64,000 nucleotides of DNA from DATDFB01 sp035276475. GTDB taxonomy: Bacteria; Acidobacteriota; Thermoanaerobaculia; Gp7-AA8. The DNA is taken from NCBI GenBank assembly GCA_035276475.1, contig DATELQ010000055.1, positions 11,472-75,471 on the forward strand. Direction: 5' to 3'. Each line of letters starts with the position of its first letter. Within the stretch, counting starts at the first letter, position 1. Positions 30,185 to 38,596 of this stretch are shown one piece after another. A model generated the notes under the pieces. It worked only from the letters and a program-made list of their open reading frames with translations. It did not search any database and was not told the origin of the DNA. Made by a program: the position numbers and the translations under genes.

Positions 30185-32558
30185 TCGGGTCGACGTCGAT
30201 CGCCACGTCGACCCCGCGCCACTTCTTCCCGACCATGACGGCCTCCACCGCCTTGCGCAGCCCCGCGCGCTGCGGCGAGCGGAGGAGGATCTGGTAGCGC
30301 CACACGCCCTTGATCCGCGCGAGCGGCGCGGGGGCGGGGCCCTGGATGCGCGCGCCCTGCAACTGTCGAATGACCTCTTCGAGCCTACGGCCGCTGTCGA
30401 GCGCCGCGCTCTCGACCTCGGGGAGCTTCTCGCCGCGGAAGAGGATGGCGATCATCGCCGTCACCGGCGGGTAGTGAAACGTGCGGCGGAACTGGATCTC
30501 CGACTCGAAGAAGGCCTCGTAGTCGTGCCGCAGGGCGTGCTGGATGGCGTAGTGCTGCGGGAACGCCGTCTGGATCAGCACCTTGCCGCGCTTCGTGCCG
30601 CGGCCGGCGCGGCCGGCGACCTGCGTCAATAGATAAAACGTCTTCTCCGCGGACCGGAAGTCGGGATAGCCGAGGATCGAGTCGGCGCTCAAGACGGCGG
30701 TCAGCGTCACGTTCGGGAAGTGGTGTCCCTTCGACAGCATCTGCGTGCCGATCAGCGCCTGCGTCGTCTGCGAGCGGAAGCGGTCGAGGATGCGCACGAG
30801 CTCCCCCTTCTTCCGCGTCGAGTCGCGGTCGAGCACCTCGACGGCGACGTCGGGAAACTCGCGTCGGAAGCGCTCCTCCACCTTCTCCGTCCCGAAGCCG
30901 ACCGGCTGCAAGACCTCGCCGCCGCAGAGCGGGCACTTCGACGGGATCGGCCGGCGCAGCCCGCAGTAGTGGCAGACCAGCAAGCCGTCGCGGCGGTGCA
31001 CCGTCATCGTCACGCTGCAATCGCGGCAGCGGAAGTCGTTGCCGCACTCGCGGCAGAGCAGATACGGCGCGTAGCCGCGGCGGTTGATGAGGATGATGGC
31101 CTGCTCGCCGGCGTCGAAGATTTCGCGCAGCGCCGTTTTCAGGACGCTGCTGAACATGACGATGCCTTTGTCCTCCTTCTCCGCTTTTTCTTTGCGCAGA
31201 TCGATGACGTCGGCCTCGGGGAGCGGCCGCGCCTCGACGCGCTTCGTCATCCGCAGCAGCGCGTACTTGCCGCGCGCGGCGTTTTCGCGCGACTCCAGCG
31301 ACGGCGTGGCGCTCCCCAGCACGACCGGAATGCCGCGCAGTTGCGCGCGGACGACGGCCAGGTCGCGGGCGTTGTAGCGCGGCGTCTCGTCCTGCTTGTA
31401 CGCACCGTCGCCTTCCTCGTCGACGACGACGATGCCGAGCCGCTGGAACGGCGTGAAGAGCGCGGAGCGCGGTCCAATGGCCACGTCGACTTCGCCGCGC
31501 CGTGCCCGCCACCACTGGTCGAAGCGCTCGCTTGCCGAGAGGCTGCTGTGCAGGATGGCGATGCGCTCGCCGAAGCGCTGCTTGAGCCGCGCGGCGAAGA
31601 CGGGCGTGAGGGAGATTTCGGGGACGAGGAGCAGCGCCTGCTCCCCTCGCCGTACCACTTCGCGCATCGCCTCGACGTACACCTCCGTCTTGCCGCTGCC
31701 CGTCACCCCTTCGAGGAGGAACGGCTGGAACGTGCCGAGGGCGGCGCGGATGGCGTCGATGGCGGTGCGCTGCTCTTCGGAGAAACGGATCTCGTCGGGC
31801 GCGCTTTCGAGCCCCGCGAGAAAGGCGTCGAGCGTGTGCCGCCGCGGGCGCCGCTCGATGCGCACGATCGACTTCTTCGCCAGCGCGCCGAGGACCGCGG
31901 CGGAGACGCCGGCGTGCTCGAGCGCGGCCACCGACATCTCGCCGCCGCGTTTTTGCAACAGGTCGACGGCGTGCTGCTGCTTCGGCGTGAGCGCGGCCGG
32001 AGTCGTTTCGAGCACGACAAACCGGTCGTAGCGCACCCCCTTCGCGTCGCGCAAACGGTCGGCGATCGTGATCACGCCGGCGTCGCGCAGCCGCCGCACG
32101 GTGGAGCGCGAGCTCGCCTCGACCGCGGCGGCGAACGGCAAGGGACGCCGGCGCAGCTCGTCGACGAGCACCATGTCGGCGGGCGGGCCTTGCCAGTCAT
32201 CGATCGCCAGCGAGACCTCGCGCTCGCCGCGCGCGGCCATGTTCGCCGGCAGCGCCACGCGCAACATCTCGCCGAGCGGCGCGAGGTAGTACTCCGCGGC
32301 CCAGCGGCAAAGGTCGAGGATCTCGGGGATGAGCGAGGGCTCGTCGTCATCGAGCACGGCGCGGATCGGTTTCAGGTTTTTCGCATCGGCCTCGTCGCGC
32401 AGGCCGACGACGAAGCCGGTGGAGCGCTGCGGTCCGAACGGCACTTCGACGCGCGTGCCGAGGCGGACGTCGTCGCGCAGCTCGGGCGGAATCGCGTAGA
32501 CGAACGTGCCGTGGACCGCGACCGGGAGCGCGACGTCGGCGAATTCCGCGAGGCCCAT
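30171..32558 (-). CDS. priA: primosomal protein N' (replication restart helicase PriA)
   Basis: PriA recognises stalled forks and reloads the replicative helicase. The 795-residue protein has an N-terminal DNA-binding domain (1-110), Walker A GVTGSGKTE near 285, Walker B with the variant VDEEGDGAY, and the zinc-binding cluster CRECGNDFRCRDC followed by CHYCGLRRP and CPLCGGE (eight cysteines, about 505-550). A C-terminal helicase domain follows. ATG 32558 overlaps the upstream gene's stop (TGATG). The usual DEEH is DEEG here, a conservative-looking variation worth noting. Confidence 0.95.
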   Translation of the reverse strand: MGLAEFADVALPVAVHGTFVYAIPPELRDDVRLGTRVEVPFGPQRSTGFVVGLRDEADAKNLKPIRAVLDDDEPSLIPEILDLCRWAAEYYLAPLGEMLRVALPANMAARGEREVSLAIDDWQGPPADMVLVDELRRRPLPFAAAVEASSRSTVRRLRDAGVITIADRLRDAKGVRYDRFVVLETTPAALTPKQQHAVDLLQKRGGEMSVAALEHAGVSAAVLGALAKKSIVRIERRPRRHTLDAFLAGLESAPDEIRFSEEQRTAIDAIRAALGTFQPFLLEGVTGSGKTEVYVEAMREVVRRGEQALLLVPEISLTPVFAARLKQRFGERIAILHSSLSASERFDQWWRARRGEVDVAIGPRSALFTPFQRLGIVVVDEEGDGAYKQDETPRYNARDLAVVRAQLRGIPVVLGSATPSLESRENAARGKYALLRMTKRVEARPLPEADVIDLRKEKAEKEDKGIVMFSSVLKTALREIFDAGEQAIILINRRGYAPYLLCRECGNDFRCRDCSVTMTVHRRDGLLVCHYCGLRRPIPSKCPLCGGEVLQPVGFGTEKVEERFRREFPDVAVEVLDRDSTRKKGELVRILDRFRSQTTQALIGTQMLSKGHHFPNVTLTAVLSADSILGYPDFRSAEKTFYLLTQVAGRAGRGTKRGKVLIQTAFPQHYAIQHALRHDYEAFFESEIQFRRTFHYPPVTAMIAILFRGEKLPEVESAALDSGRRLEEVIRQLQGARIQGPAPAPLARIKGVWRYQILLRSPQRAGLRKAVEAVMVGKKWRGVDVAIDVDPINIL

Positions 32559-33337
32559 CAGCGGCGGATGAAGAGCGCTGCGGCCGCGGCGGCGGCGACG
32601 GCAATGTAGGCGATCGCTTCCCACAGTCCGAGGCGGTCGCGCGGCGTGGTCGTGAAGCTCATCTCGAACGGCGTGGAGTTCTGCGCGCCGGCTACGACGA
32701 TGCGGCCGCCGCCGTTCACCCCCTCGATGCGCAGCGTGGCAGTGCCGGCTGTGAACTGCGGGAAGAGATCGCCGACGTCGCTCGTGACCTGGCGGTCGCG
32801 GTCGATGTACATCCGCTTCGTGCCGAGCGTCGCGCCGCGCGCATCGACGAGCGACACGCTGATGTCGAGCGGGTTCCCGCTCACCTCGGCGAAGTAGATT
32901 TTGTAGCGCCCGGCCGCCGGCGCGACGCCCTGCAGCGTGGCCGACTCGCCGTTGCCGATGGCGAACTGCACCGGCATCGCCGCGAACGACGTGGCCATGC
33001 CCTGGCTGTAGACGCGCGCCGTGGCCACGACGTCGCGCGTGGCTTCTATGCGCAGTGCGCCGAGGCCGTTCTCGTCGAGCGGATCGAGCACGCGCGTCTC
33101 GCCGGCGTTGAGGTGCAGCGACGACGCGTGCGGCGGGAGCTTGTCATCGGCGGGATGGAAGGTGAGCTTGGCCTCGACGGCGTCGCGCTCCGAGGGGTTC
33201 GTGATCCAGAGCGCGGTCAGGTAGAGCCGTCCGTCGGCGCCGCCGGCGCGGCCGGCGATGGGGAGGACGACGTCGCGCGCGCTGTAGGCGGCGGAGAGGG
33301 GGGCGGCGATGAGGATCAGGAGCGCGGCGAGCTTCAC
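32558..33337 (-). CDS. hypothetical exported protein with C-terminal membrane anchor
   Basis: The 259-residue protein has a signal peptide (MKLAALLILIAAPLSA), an immunoglobulin-like beta-rich region about 20-225 and a C-terminal hydrophobic segment (AIAYIAVAAAAAAALF) ending in RR. No family was recognised. It is probably held on the periplasmic face of the membrane. GTG 33337 is preceded by a TAGACT box ending six bases before it. It is co-directional and overlapping with priA, although no functional link is evident. Confidence 0.75.
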   Translation of the reverse strand: MKLAALLILIAAPLSAAYSARDVVLPIAGRAGGADGRLYLTALWITNPSERDAVEAKLTFHPADDKLPPHASSLHLNAGETRVLDPLDENGLGALRIEATRDVVATARVYSQGMATSFAAMPVQFAIGNGESATLQGVAPAAGRYKIYFAEVSGNPLDISVSLVDARGATLGTKRMYIDRDRQVTSDVGDLFPQFTAGTATLRIEGVNGGGRIVVAGAQNSTPFEMSFTTTPRDRLGLWEAIAYIAVAAAAAAALFIRR

Positions 33338-33343
33338 GGGGAG

Positions 33344-33353
33344 AGTCTACAAT
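33344..33353. promoter_or_regulatory. overlapping divergent -10 boxes, exported protein / YfhO
   Basis: TAGACT on the minus strand (33349-33344) ends six bases before the GTG at 33337. TACAAT on the plus strand (33348-33353) ends 12 bases before the GTG at 33366. The two boxes share two bases, and neither gene has a ribosome site. Confidence 0.5.
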
Positions 33354-33365
33354 CGCGCTCGGCTC

Positions 33366-35537
33366 GTGTCCGCTCTCCTTTATCTCATCGTCGCCGGCGC
33401 ATGCGCTGCGCTCGTGCGCCTGTCGGGGCGCGCCGCGGCGGCGCTGGTGTTGCTGCCGCTCTGCTTCACTGGGCGTGCGCTGCTGACGGGCCGCGTCTAC
33501 GCGCCGCTCGATCTCGCCTACACGAACGAGCCGCTCGCCTCCGTGGCGCGGCAGGTCGGGATCACACACACCGTGAACCCCGCGCTGAGCGATGTTTACG
33601 CGCAGTTCATCCCCTGGAACGTCGCGCTGCGCGACGCCGTACATCGCCGCGAGTGGCCGCTGTGGAACCCGTACGAGCTCTGCGGCGACCCGCTGGCCGG
33701 CGCGGCACAGTCGGCGCCCTACCACCCCGTCACGCTCCTCGCGTTGCTCTTGCCGCTCGCCGGCGGGCTCACGTTCACGGCGGCGATGACGTACTTTCTG
33801 GCCGCGCTGTCGATGTTCCTGTTTCTACGAGCGTTAGAGCTCGGCGAGCTGCCGTCGCTCTTCGGCGCGGCGGCGTGGGCGTTCTCCACGCACGTCGTCT
33901 CCTTCATCCTCACCGCGCACGGCCTCTCCATCGCCGTCGCGCCGCTGGTGTTCCTCGGCGGACGGATGATCGCCCGCGCGCCGTCGCTGCGCTCGGCGGC
34001 GGTGCTGACGCTCGCGCTCGTGCTGCTGACGCTGGCCGGCCATCCCGAAACAGAGTTGCACGTGGTGGCGATGGCGGCGGCGTACACGCTGTTCGAAGGG
34101 CGCAGCAAACGGACGATTCTCTGCGGCCTCGGCGCCGGCCTCGCCGCGCTGCTCCTCTGCGCGATTCACCTCGGGCCTTTGCTCGAAGCGATCCCGCAGA
34201 CGCGCGAGTTCCTGCACCGCGGCAGTGGCACCGGGGCGAGCAACTCGCTCGCGCAGGTCGCGCACATCCTCCGCAACAACGTGTTCCCGCTCGCGGAAAC
34301 CGATCCGCACGAGGAGATCACGAAGCACGAGTGGTCGGGCACGAGCTACGCGGGGGCGATCCTCTTCGCGCCGGCGCTCGCGGCTCTGCTGCGCGTGCGG
34401 CGGCGCGAGGTCTGGTTCTTCGCCATCATCATCGTCTTCTGCTGGCTTGCCGGCGCCGAGGCACCGGGCGTCAACGACCTCCTCAAGCACCTGCCGCTCT
34501 TCAGCATCTCTGTGAACGCACGGCTCATCGCCTTCGCGGCGATGGGGATCTGCGTCCTCGCCGCGATCGGCGTCGAGTACGTCGACGTCTGGCTCTTCCT
34601 CGGCACCGCAGTCGTCCTCGCCATTCGTCCCGCGCCGCACGAGCTCATCCCGCTGCTCCTCGCCATCGCGCTCATCAAAGCGTTTCCCGATCGGAGAGTA
34701 CTGGCGCTCCTCGGCCTGCTGCTGATTCAGAGGACCGCGGAGATCGGCGGCGCCGTGCCGACGCTGGACCGCCGCGCCGCCGTCCCGCCGTTGCCGGAGC
34801 TGCGCGCGCTCGCGCAAACCGAGGAGCCGTTCCGCATCGCCGGCGAAGGAGCGACGCTCACGCCGAACCTGGCCACGCTCTTCGGCCTCGAGGACGTGCG
34901 CGGCTACCAGGCCATGGTCTTCGCGCCGCTGGCGGAGACGTTCCCGCTCTGGTCGACGCCGCAGGCGGTCTGGTCGAACCGCGTCGACGACCTCGGCGCG
35001 CCGATGCTCTCGCTGATGAACGTCCGCTACTTCCTGACGAAGGACAACCGCATCGTCGAGAACCCGCGCGCGCTGCCGCGCGCGTTCATCCCGCGCGTCG
35101 TACACGTCGGCGCGCGCGAAGGCTCGGTCGCGCAGTTGCAGGCGTGCCGCGATTTCGCGTCCGAGGGGTGGGTTGCGTCGAATGAAACGCCGTACTCGCG
35201 CGTCAACGGCGCGGGCGACGTCGCCGTCCGCCGCGACGGCTCACGCCTGAAAATTCACGCCACCATGCGCGAGCCCGGCTGGATCATCGTCTCCGAGCCG
35301 GCCTGGAAGGGATGGCGCGCCACGCGCGCCCGAGTGCCGCTGCGACTGCACGCCGGCGACCACGCCTTCCTGGCCATGTACCTGCCGGCTGGCGACAGCG
35401 ACGTCGTGCTGCGCTACCTGCCGAGCGGCTTCGTCTACGGCGCGCTCATCTCCGCGCTGGCGCTACTCAGCTCCGCCATCACCTTCTTCATGTCCGCCCA
35501 CACGTCCTTCTTCGCCGCCGGATTGCGCAGCAAATAG
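33366..35537 (+). CDS. YfhO-like multispanning membrane protein
   Basis: This 723-residue protein has many hydrophobic segments in its first 450 residues, a soluble region about 490-690, and a final membrane segment (GALISALALLSSAITFF). The segments WPLWNPYELCGDPLAG and PYHPVTLL are hallmarks of YfhO/GT-C-like membrane proteins, which in Gram-positives glycosylate lipoteichoic acid. The substrate here is unknown; envelope glycan or LPS modification is plausible. The 3' 103 bases are also coding on the other strand for the uracil-DNA glycosylase. Confidence 0.83.
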   Translation: MSALLYLIVAGACAALVRLSGRAAAALVLLPLCFTGRALLTGRVYAPLDLAYTNEPLASVARQVGITHTVNPALSDVYAQFIPWNVALRDAVHRREWPLWNPYELCGDPLAGAAQSAPYHPVTLLALLLPLAGGLTFTAAMTYFLAALSMFLFLRALELGELPSLFGAAAWAFSTHVVSFILTAHGLSIAVAPLVFLGGRMIARAPSLRSAAVLTLALVLLTLAGHPETELHVVAMAAAYTLFEGRSKRTILCGLGAGLAALLLCAIHLGPLLEAIPQTREFLHRGSGTGASNSLAQVAHILRNNVFPLAETDPHEEITKHEWSGTSYAGAILFAPALAALLRVRRREVWFFAIIIVFCWLAGAEAPGVNDLLKHLPLFSISVNARLIAFAAMGICVLAAIGVEYVDVWLFLGTAVVLAIRPAPHELIPLLLAIALIKAFPDRRVLALLGLLLIQRTAEIGGAVPTLDRRAAVPPLPELRALAQTEEPFRIAGEGATLTPNLATLFGLEDVRGYQAMVFAPLAETFPLWSTPQAVWSNRVDDLGAPMLSLMNVRYFLTKDNRIVENPRALPRAFIPRVVHVGAREGSVAQLQACRDFASEGWVASNETPYSRVNGAGDVAVRRDGSRLKIHATMREPGWIIVSEPAWKGWRATRARVPLRLHAGDHAFLAMYLPAGDSDVVLRYLPSGFVYGALISALALLSSAITFFMSAHTSFFAAGLRSK

Positions 35538-36121
35538 GCCGGGTGGTACGTCGGCATGACCTTCACGCCGTTGTACTCGAGCCACTGCCCGCGCGCGCCG
35601 GTGATGGAGTAGCCGCGCTCGAAGAGGCTCTGTAGAGCGAAGCGGCCGAGGGTGACGATCACTTTGGGGCGGATGATCTCGATCTGGCGGCGGATGTACG
35701 GGCGGCACTCCTCGAGCTCGTCGGGCTCCGGGTTGCGGTTCTCCGGCGGGCGGCACTTGATGACGTTGGCGATGTAGACGTCGTCGCGCGTGAGCTTCAT
35801 GGCCTTGATGATGTCGGTGAGGAGCTGTCCGGCGCGGCCGACGAACGGCTCGCCCTTCAAGTCTTCGTCGCGCCCCGGCGCCTCGCCGATGAACATCAGG
35901 TCCGCGTTCGGACTGCCGACACCGTAGACGACGTTCGTGCGCGTCTTGGCCAGCCGGCACTTGTCGCAGACGCGGGCGATCGCAGCCATCTCGCCGAGGA
36001 GCGCCGCCTGATCCGCATCCACCACCTGTGACCCGTGACCTGTGACCTGTGACCTGACGTCCAGATGCGTAAACCCGAACTCCTTCAACAGCGCCAGCTC
36101 CGTGGCCAGTTGCTCGTCCAT
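35435..36121 (-). CDS. uracil-DNA glycosylase, family 4 (Fe-S)
   Basis: This enzyme removes uracil from DNA. The 228-residue family-4 UDG has four cluster cysteines (52, 55, 123, 139), the water-activating motif GEAPGRDEDLKG at 79-90, and the C-terminal HPAYLLRNP motif. An unusual in-frame stretch, residues about 22-35 (VRSQVTGHGSQV), is encoded by a heptamer-phased repeat. ATG 36121 is 24 bases from the divergent small-protein start, with a TATAGT box seven bases before it. It overlaps the convergent YfhO gene by 103 bases. Confidence 0.94.
   Translation of the reverse strand: MDEQLATELALLKEFGFTHLDVRSQVTGHGSQVVDADQAALLGEMAAIARVCDKCRLAKTRTNVVYGVGSPNADLMFIGEAPGRDEDLKGEPFVGRAGQLLTDIIKAMKLTRDDVYIANVIKCRPPENRNPEPDELEECRPYIRRQIEIIRPKVIVTLGRFALQSLFERGYSITGARGQWLEYNGVKVMPTYHPAYLLRNPAAKKDVWADMKKVMAELSSASAEMSAP
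36023..36057 (-). repeat. heptamer-phased direct repeat inside the UDG gene
   Basis: Five consecutive units of the GACCTGT type (plus strand) are read in frame near the UDG N-terminus. The unit belongs to the same sequence family as the hairpins at 37657 and 62646 (GTCACAG/CTGTGAC), but only one arm is present. Thirty-five bases is not a multiple of three, so clean insertion of the units alone would shift the frame. Confidence 0.7.
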
Positions 36122-36128
36122 GCCTCCG

Positions 36129-36136
36129 ACTATACT
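36129..36136. promoter_or_regulatory. overlapping divergent -10 boxes, UDG / small protein
   Basis: TATAGT on the minus strand (36134-36129) ends seven bases before the UDG ATG. TATACT on the plus strand (36131-36136) ends nine bases before the ATG at 36146. The whole gap between start codons is 24 bases, so both transcripts would be nearly or fully leaderless. Confidence 0.55.
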
Positions 36137-36145
36137 CGACGCATC

Positions 36146-36490
36146 ATGCGCAAGCTGCTCGTGCTCGCCCTCCTCCTAGTCGCGCTGCCGGCGGCGGCCG
36201 CGAAGAAGAAGGCCACGATCAAAGTCGTCAACCAGTCGAAGTGGGAGATCCACCACCTCTATCTCTCGTCGACGAGCGACAAGCATTGGGGGCCCGACCA
36301 GCTCGGCGACGAAGTGATCGACGCCAAGGGGGGCTCGTTCAAGCTGACGAACATCGACTGCGACGACTACGACATCAAGATCGTCGACGAGGACGGCGAC
36401 GAGTGCGTTGTGGAGAAAGTGGACCTCTGCGGCGACGACACCGTCTGGAAGATCACGGACAAGATCCTACTGGCGTGTGAAAACGAGTAG
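36146..36490 (+). CDS. hypothetical small exported protein
   Basis: This 114-residue protein has a signal peptide (MRKLLVLALLLVALPAAAA) and a mature acidic beta-rich domain with four cysteines (Cys in NIDCDDYD, DECVVE, DLCGDD and ACENE), likely forming disulphides. No family is recognised. It overlaps the convergent coaBC gene by 24 bases. The high Asp content (IDCDDYDIKIVDEDGDE) might bind calcium, but there is no canonical EF-hand. Confidence 0.72.
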   Translation: MRKLLVLALLLVALPAAAAKKKATIKVVNQSKWEIHHLYLSSTSDKHWGPDQLGDEVIDAKGGSFKLTNIDCDDYDIKIVDEDGDECVVEKVDLCGDDTVWKITDKILLACENE

Positions 36491-37651
36491 GTCGAGGATC
36501 CGGTTGGCCACGACGATCTTCGGCGCGCGGTCGATCTTCGTCGCCGAGCCGTCGCGGGCGATGACCAGCACCTCGTTCTGATCGGAGTCGAAGCCGATCG
36601 AGGCGTCGGCGACGTCGTTGGCCACGATGAGATCGGCCCCTTTGCGCAGCAGCTTCTCACGCGCGTTCGCTTCGACCGAGTCCGTCTCCGCGGCAAAGGC
36701 GACGACAAACGGCCGCGGCGACTTTTGGGCGATCTCAGAGAGGATGTCGGGCGTGCGCTGGAGCGTGAGCGTCAGCGCTTCCCCGCTCGCCTCTTTCTTG
36801 ATCTTGCGCGGCGCCGCCTCGGCCGGCGCATAGTCGGCGACGGCGGCGGCTTTGATGACCACGTCGGCGCCGTCGAGCGCGCGCAGCACCGCGTCGCGCA
36901 TCTCCGTCGCGGTCGTGACGCGTTCGAGCTCCACGCCCGAGGGAACCGTCAACGAGGTCGGCCCGGAGATCAGCGTCACGCGCGCGCCGCGCCGCGCGGC
37001 TGCTTCGGCCAGCGCATAGCCCATCTTCCCCGACGAGCGGTTCGAGATGTAGCGCACCGGGTCGATCGCCTCGCGCGTCGGCCCGGCCGTGACCAAGATG
37101 GAGCGGCCGTCGAGATCCTTCGCGCCGAGGTGGCGCTTCACGAACTCGGCGATCGCGGGCGGGTCGGGCATGCGGCCGGCGCCTTCGTCGCCGCACGCCA
37201 GAAGGCCGCTGTCAGGATCGAGCACGATCACGCCGCGCGCGCGCAGCGTGGCCAGGTTCTGCTGCACAGTCGGGTGCTGCAGCATGAACGTGTTCATGGC
37301 CGGCGCGACGACGATGGCGGCGCGGTGCGCGATCGCGTACGTCGTCAGCGCATCGTCGGCGATACCAAGGGCGAGCTTCGCGAGAACATTCGCGGTGGCG
37401 GGCGCGATCAAGAGCAGCTCCGCCCAGCGCGCCAGCTCGACGTGGTCGACGCCGCCGCGCTCCGGATCTCCCCACTGATCGACGATGACGCCGTGCTCGG
37501 AAACCGTGGCCAGCGCCAGCGGCGTCACGAAGCGCGCGGCGTTCGGCGTCATCACCACGCGGACCTCGGCGCCTACATCTCTGAGCCGCCGCACGAGATC
37601 GGGCGTTTTATAAGCGGCGATGCCGCCGGTGACGCCTAGGACGATGCGCAT
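36467..37651 (-). CDS. coaBC: bifunctional phosphopantothenoylcysteine decarboxylase/synthetase CoaBC
   Basis: CoaBC makes 4'-phosphopantetheine for coenzyme A: the C-terminal CoaB half joins cysteine to phosphopantothenate and the N-terminal CoaC flavoprotein decarboxylates it. The 394-residue protein has CoaC motifs GVTGGIAAYK, PAMNTFM and the catalytic cysteine in GLLACGDEGAGRM, then CoaB motifs AGPTREAIDPVRYISNRSSG and KAAAVADYAP. ATG 37651 lies just past a heptamer-phased hairpin. It closes the gmk-rpoZ-coaBC chain, a common order. Confidence 0.96.
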   Translation of the reverse strand: MRIVLGVTGGIAAYKTPDLVRRLRDVGAEVRVVMTPNAARFVTPLALATVSEHGVIVDQWGDPERGGVDHVELARWAELLLIAPATANVLAKLALGIADDALTTYAIAHRAAIVVAPAMNTFMLQHPTVQQNLATLRARGVIVLDPDSGLLACGDEGAGRMPDPPAIAEFVKRHLGAKDLDGRSILVTAGPTREAIDPVRYISNRSSGKMGYALAEAAARRGARVTLISGPTSLTVPSGVELERVTTATEMRDAVLRALDGADVVIKAAAVADYAPAEAAPRKIKKEASGEALTLTLQRTPDILSEIAQKSPRPFVVAFAAETDSVEANAREKLLRKGADLIVANDVADASIGFDSDQNEVLVIARDGSATKIDRAPKIVVANRILDLLVFTRQ

Positions 37652-37656
37652 GATGA

Positions 37657-37729
37657 GGTCACAGGTCACAGGTGACAGGTCACAGGTGGTTCGCTGTCAC
37701 CTGTCACCCGTCACCTGTTCCCCGTCACC
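37657..37729. repeat. heptamer-phased hairpin between rpoZ and coaBC
   Basis: Four units of GGT(C/G)ACA at 37657-37684 are followed by a short spacer and five inverted units of the TGTCACC type at 37695-37729. It starts at the rpoZ stop codon (TAG at 37731-37729) and ends five bases before the coaBC ATG, so it occupies the whole intergenic space of an operon. A ribosome site for coaBC is not visible. Confidence 0.85.
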
Positions 37730-37938
37730 TACTCCGAAATGGCCGTCGGCTCTTCCACCGGCGGCGTGAGCTGCCACTTCACCTGATTCCGGTCGATCTC
37801 TTCCATCGCCACGCGCGTCGGCTTGGCGTGCTTGCTGCGCGACTTCGGCGCCGCTCCCTGAATGAGCTGCTCGGCTCTCTTCGACACCAGCAGCACGTAG
37901 CGAAACCGGCTGTCAACGCCCTCGGGTAAACCTTCCAT
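37729..37938 (-). CDS. rpoZ: RNA polymerase omega subunit
   Basis: Omega aids beta' folding and ppGpp response. This short 69-residue version has the conserved helix SRFRYVLLVSKRAEQLI followed by a KHAKPTRVAMEEI segment that matches the omega ALEEI motif. It overlaps gmk by 26 bases, and the gmk-rpoZ-coaBC order confirms the identification. The C-terminus is Pro/Glu-rich and its stop codon lies in the flanking heptamer hairpin. Confidence 0.92.
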   Translation of the reverse strand: MEGLPEGVDSRFRYVLLVSKRAEQLIQGAAPKSRSKHAKPTRVAMEEIDRNQVKWQLTPPVEEPTAISE

Positions 37939-38596
37939 CCCGTTCCTCCTTGAGGCGCTCGGCCATCGCGGCGATGGCGTCGAGCGCAGTCTTCGTTTGC
38001 AACTTCTTGGCGATCACCGTCGCCTTCAGACATTCCGTGGCCACGGTCAGATCGTCGTTGATGATCACGTAGTGATAGAAACCCTTGCTGGCGTTGATCT
38101 CGTCGATGGCCTTTTGCAGGCGCGTGTGGATCTCTTCCTCGCTATTCAGGCCGCGGTCGCGCAGCCGCTGTTCGAGATGCTCGAACGACGGCGGAAAAAT
38201 GAAAATGTTCAACGAGCGCGGGCTGAGCTCGGGGTCGGTGGCGATCTGCCGCGCCCCCTGATAGTCGATGTCGAGGATGACGTCCTCGCCGTTGCGCAAC
38301 CGGCTGTGAACCTCAGACCTCGACGTGCCGTACAGCTGCTCGTGAACGAAGGCGTATTCGATAAATTCCCCGCGGGCAATCATTTGCTCGAACTCCGCGC
38401 GGGGGACGAAGTGGTAGCTCCGGCCCGCTTCCTCGCCGGCGCGCGGCGCGCGCGTGGTGTGCGAGACGGAGAAGTAGAGGTGGATGCCGAGCGGCTCAAG
38501 CTGCTCGCGGACGCGGTTGATGAGCGTCGTCTTTCCGGCACCCGAGGGACCCGAGACGATGAAAAGCGTCCCGTCGGGGTGGAAGTTACTCGACAT
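37913..38596 (-). CDS. gmk: guanylate kinase
   Basis: Gmk converts GMP to GDP with ATP. The 227-residue protein has P-loop GPSGAGKTT (16-24), the GMP-binding HTTRAPRAGEEAGRSYHFV segment and the YGTSRSEV motif. At the C-terminus it is about 20 residues longer than usual and overlaps the rpoZ start by 26 bases. ATG 38596 overlaps the end of yicC by 11 bases. Confidence 0.96.
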   Translation of the reverse strand: MSSNFHPDGTLFIVSGPSGAGKTTLINRVREQLEPLGIHLYFSVSHTTRAPRAGEEAGRSYHFVPRAEFEQMIARGEFIEYAFVHEQLYGTSRSEVHSRLRNGEDVILDIDYQGARQIATDPELSPRSLNIFIFPPSFEHLEQRLRDRGLNSEEEIHTRLQKAIDEINASKGFYHYVIINDDLTVATECLKATVIAKKLQTKTALDAIAAMAERLKEERDGRFTRGR

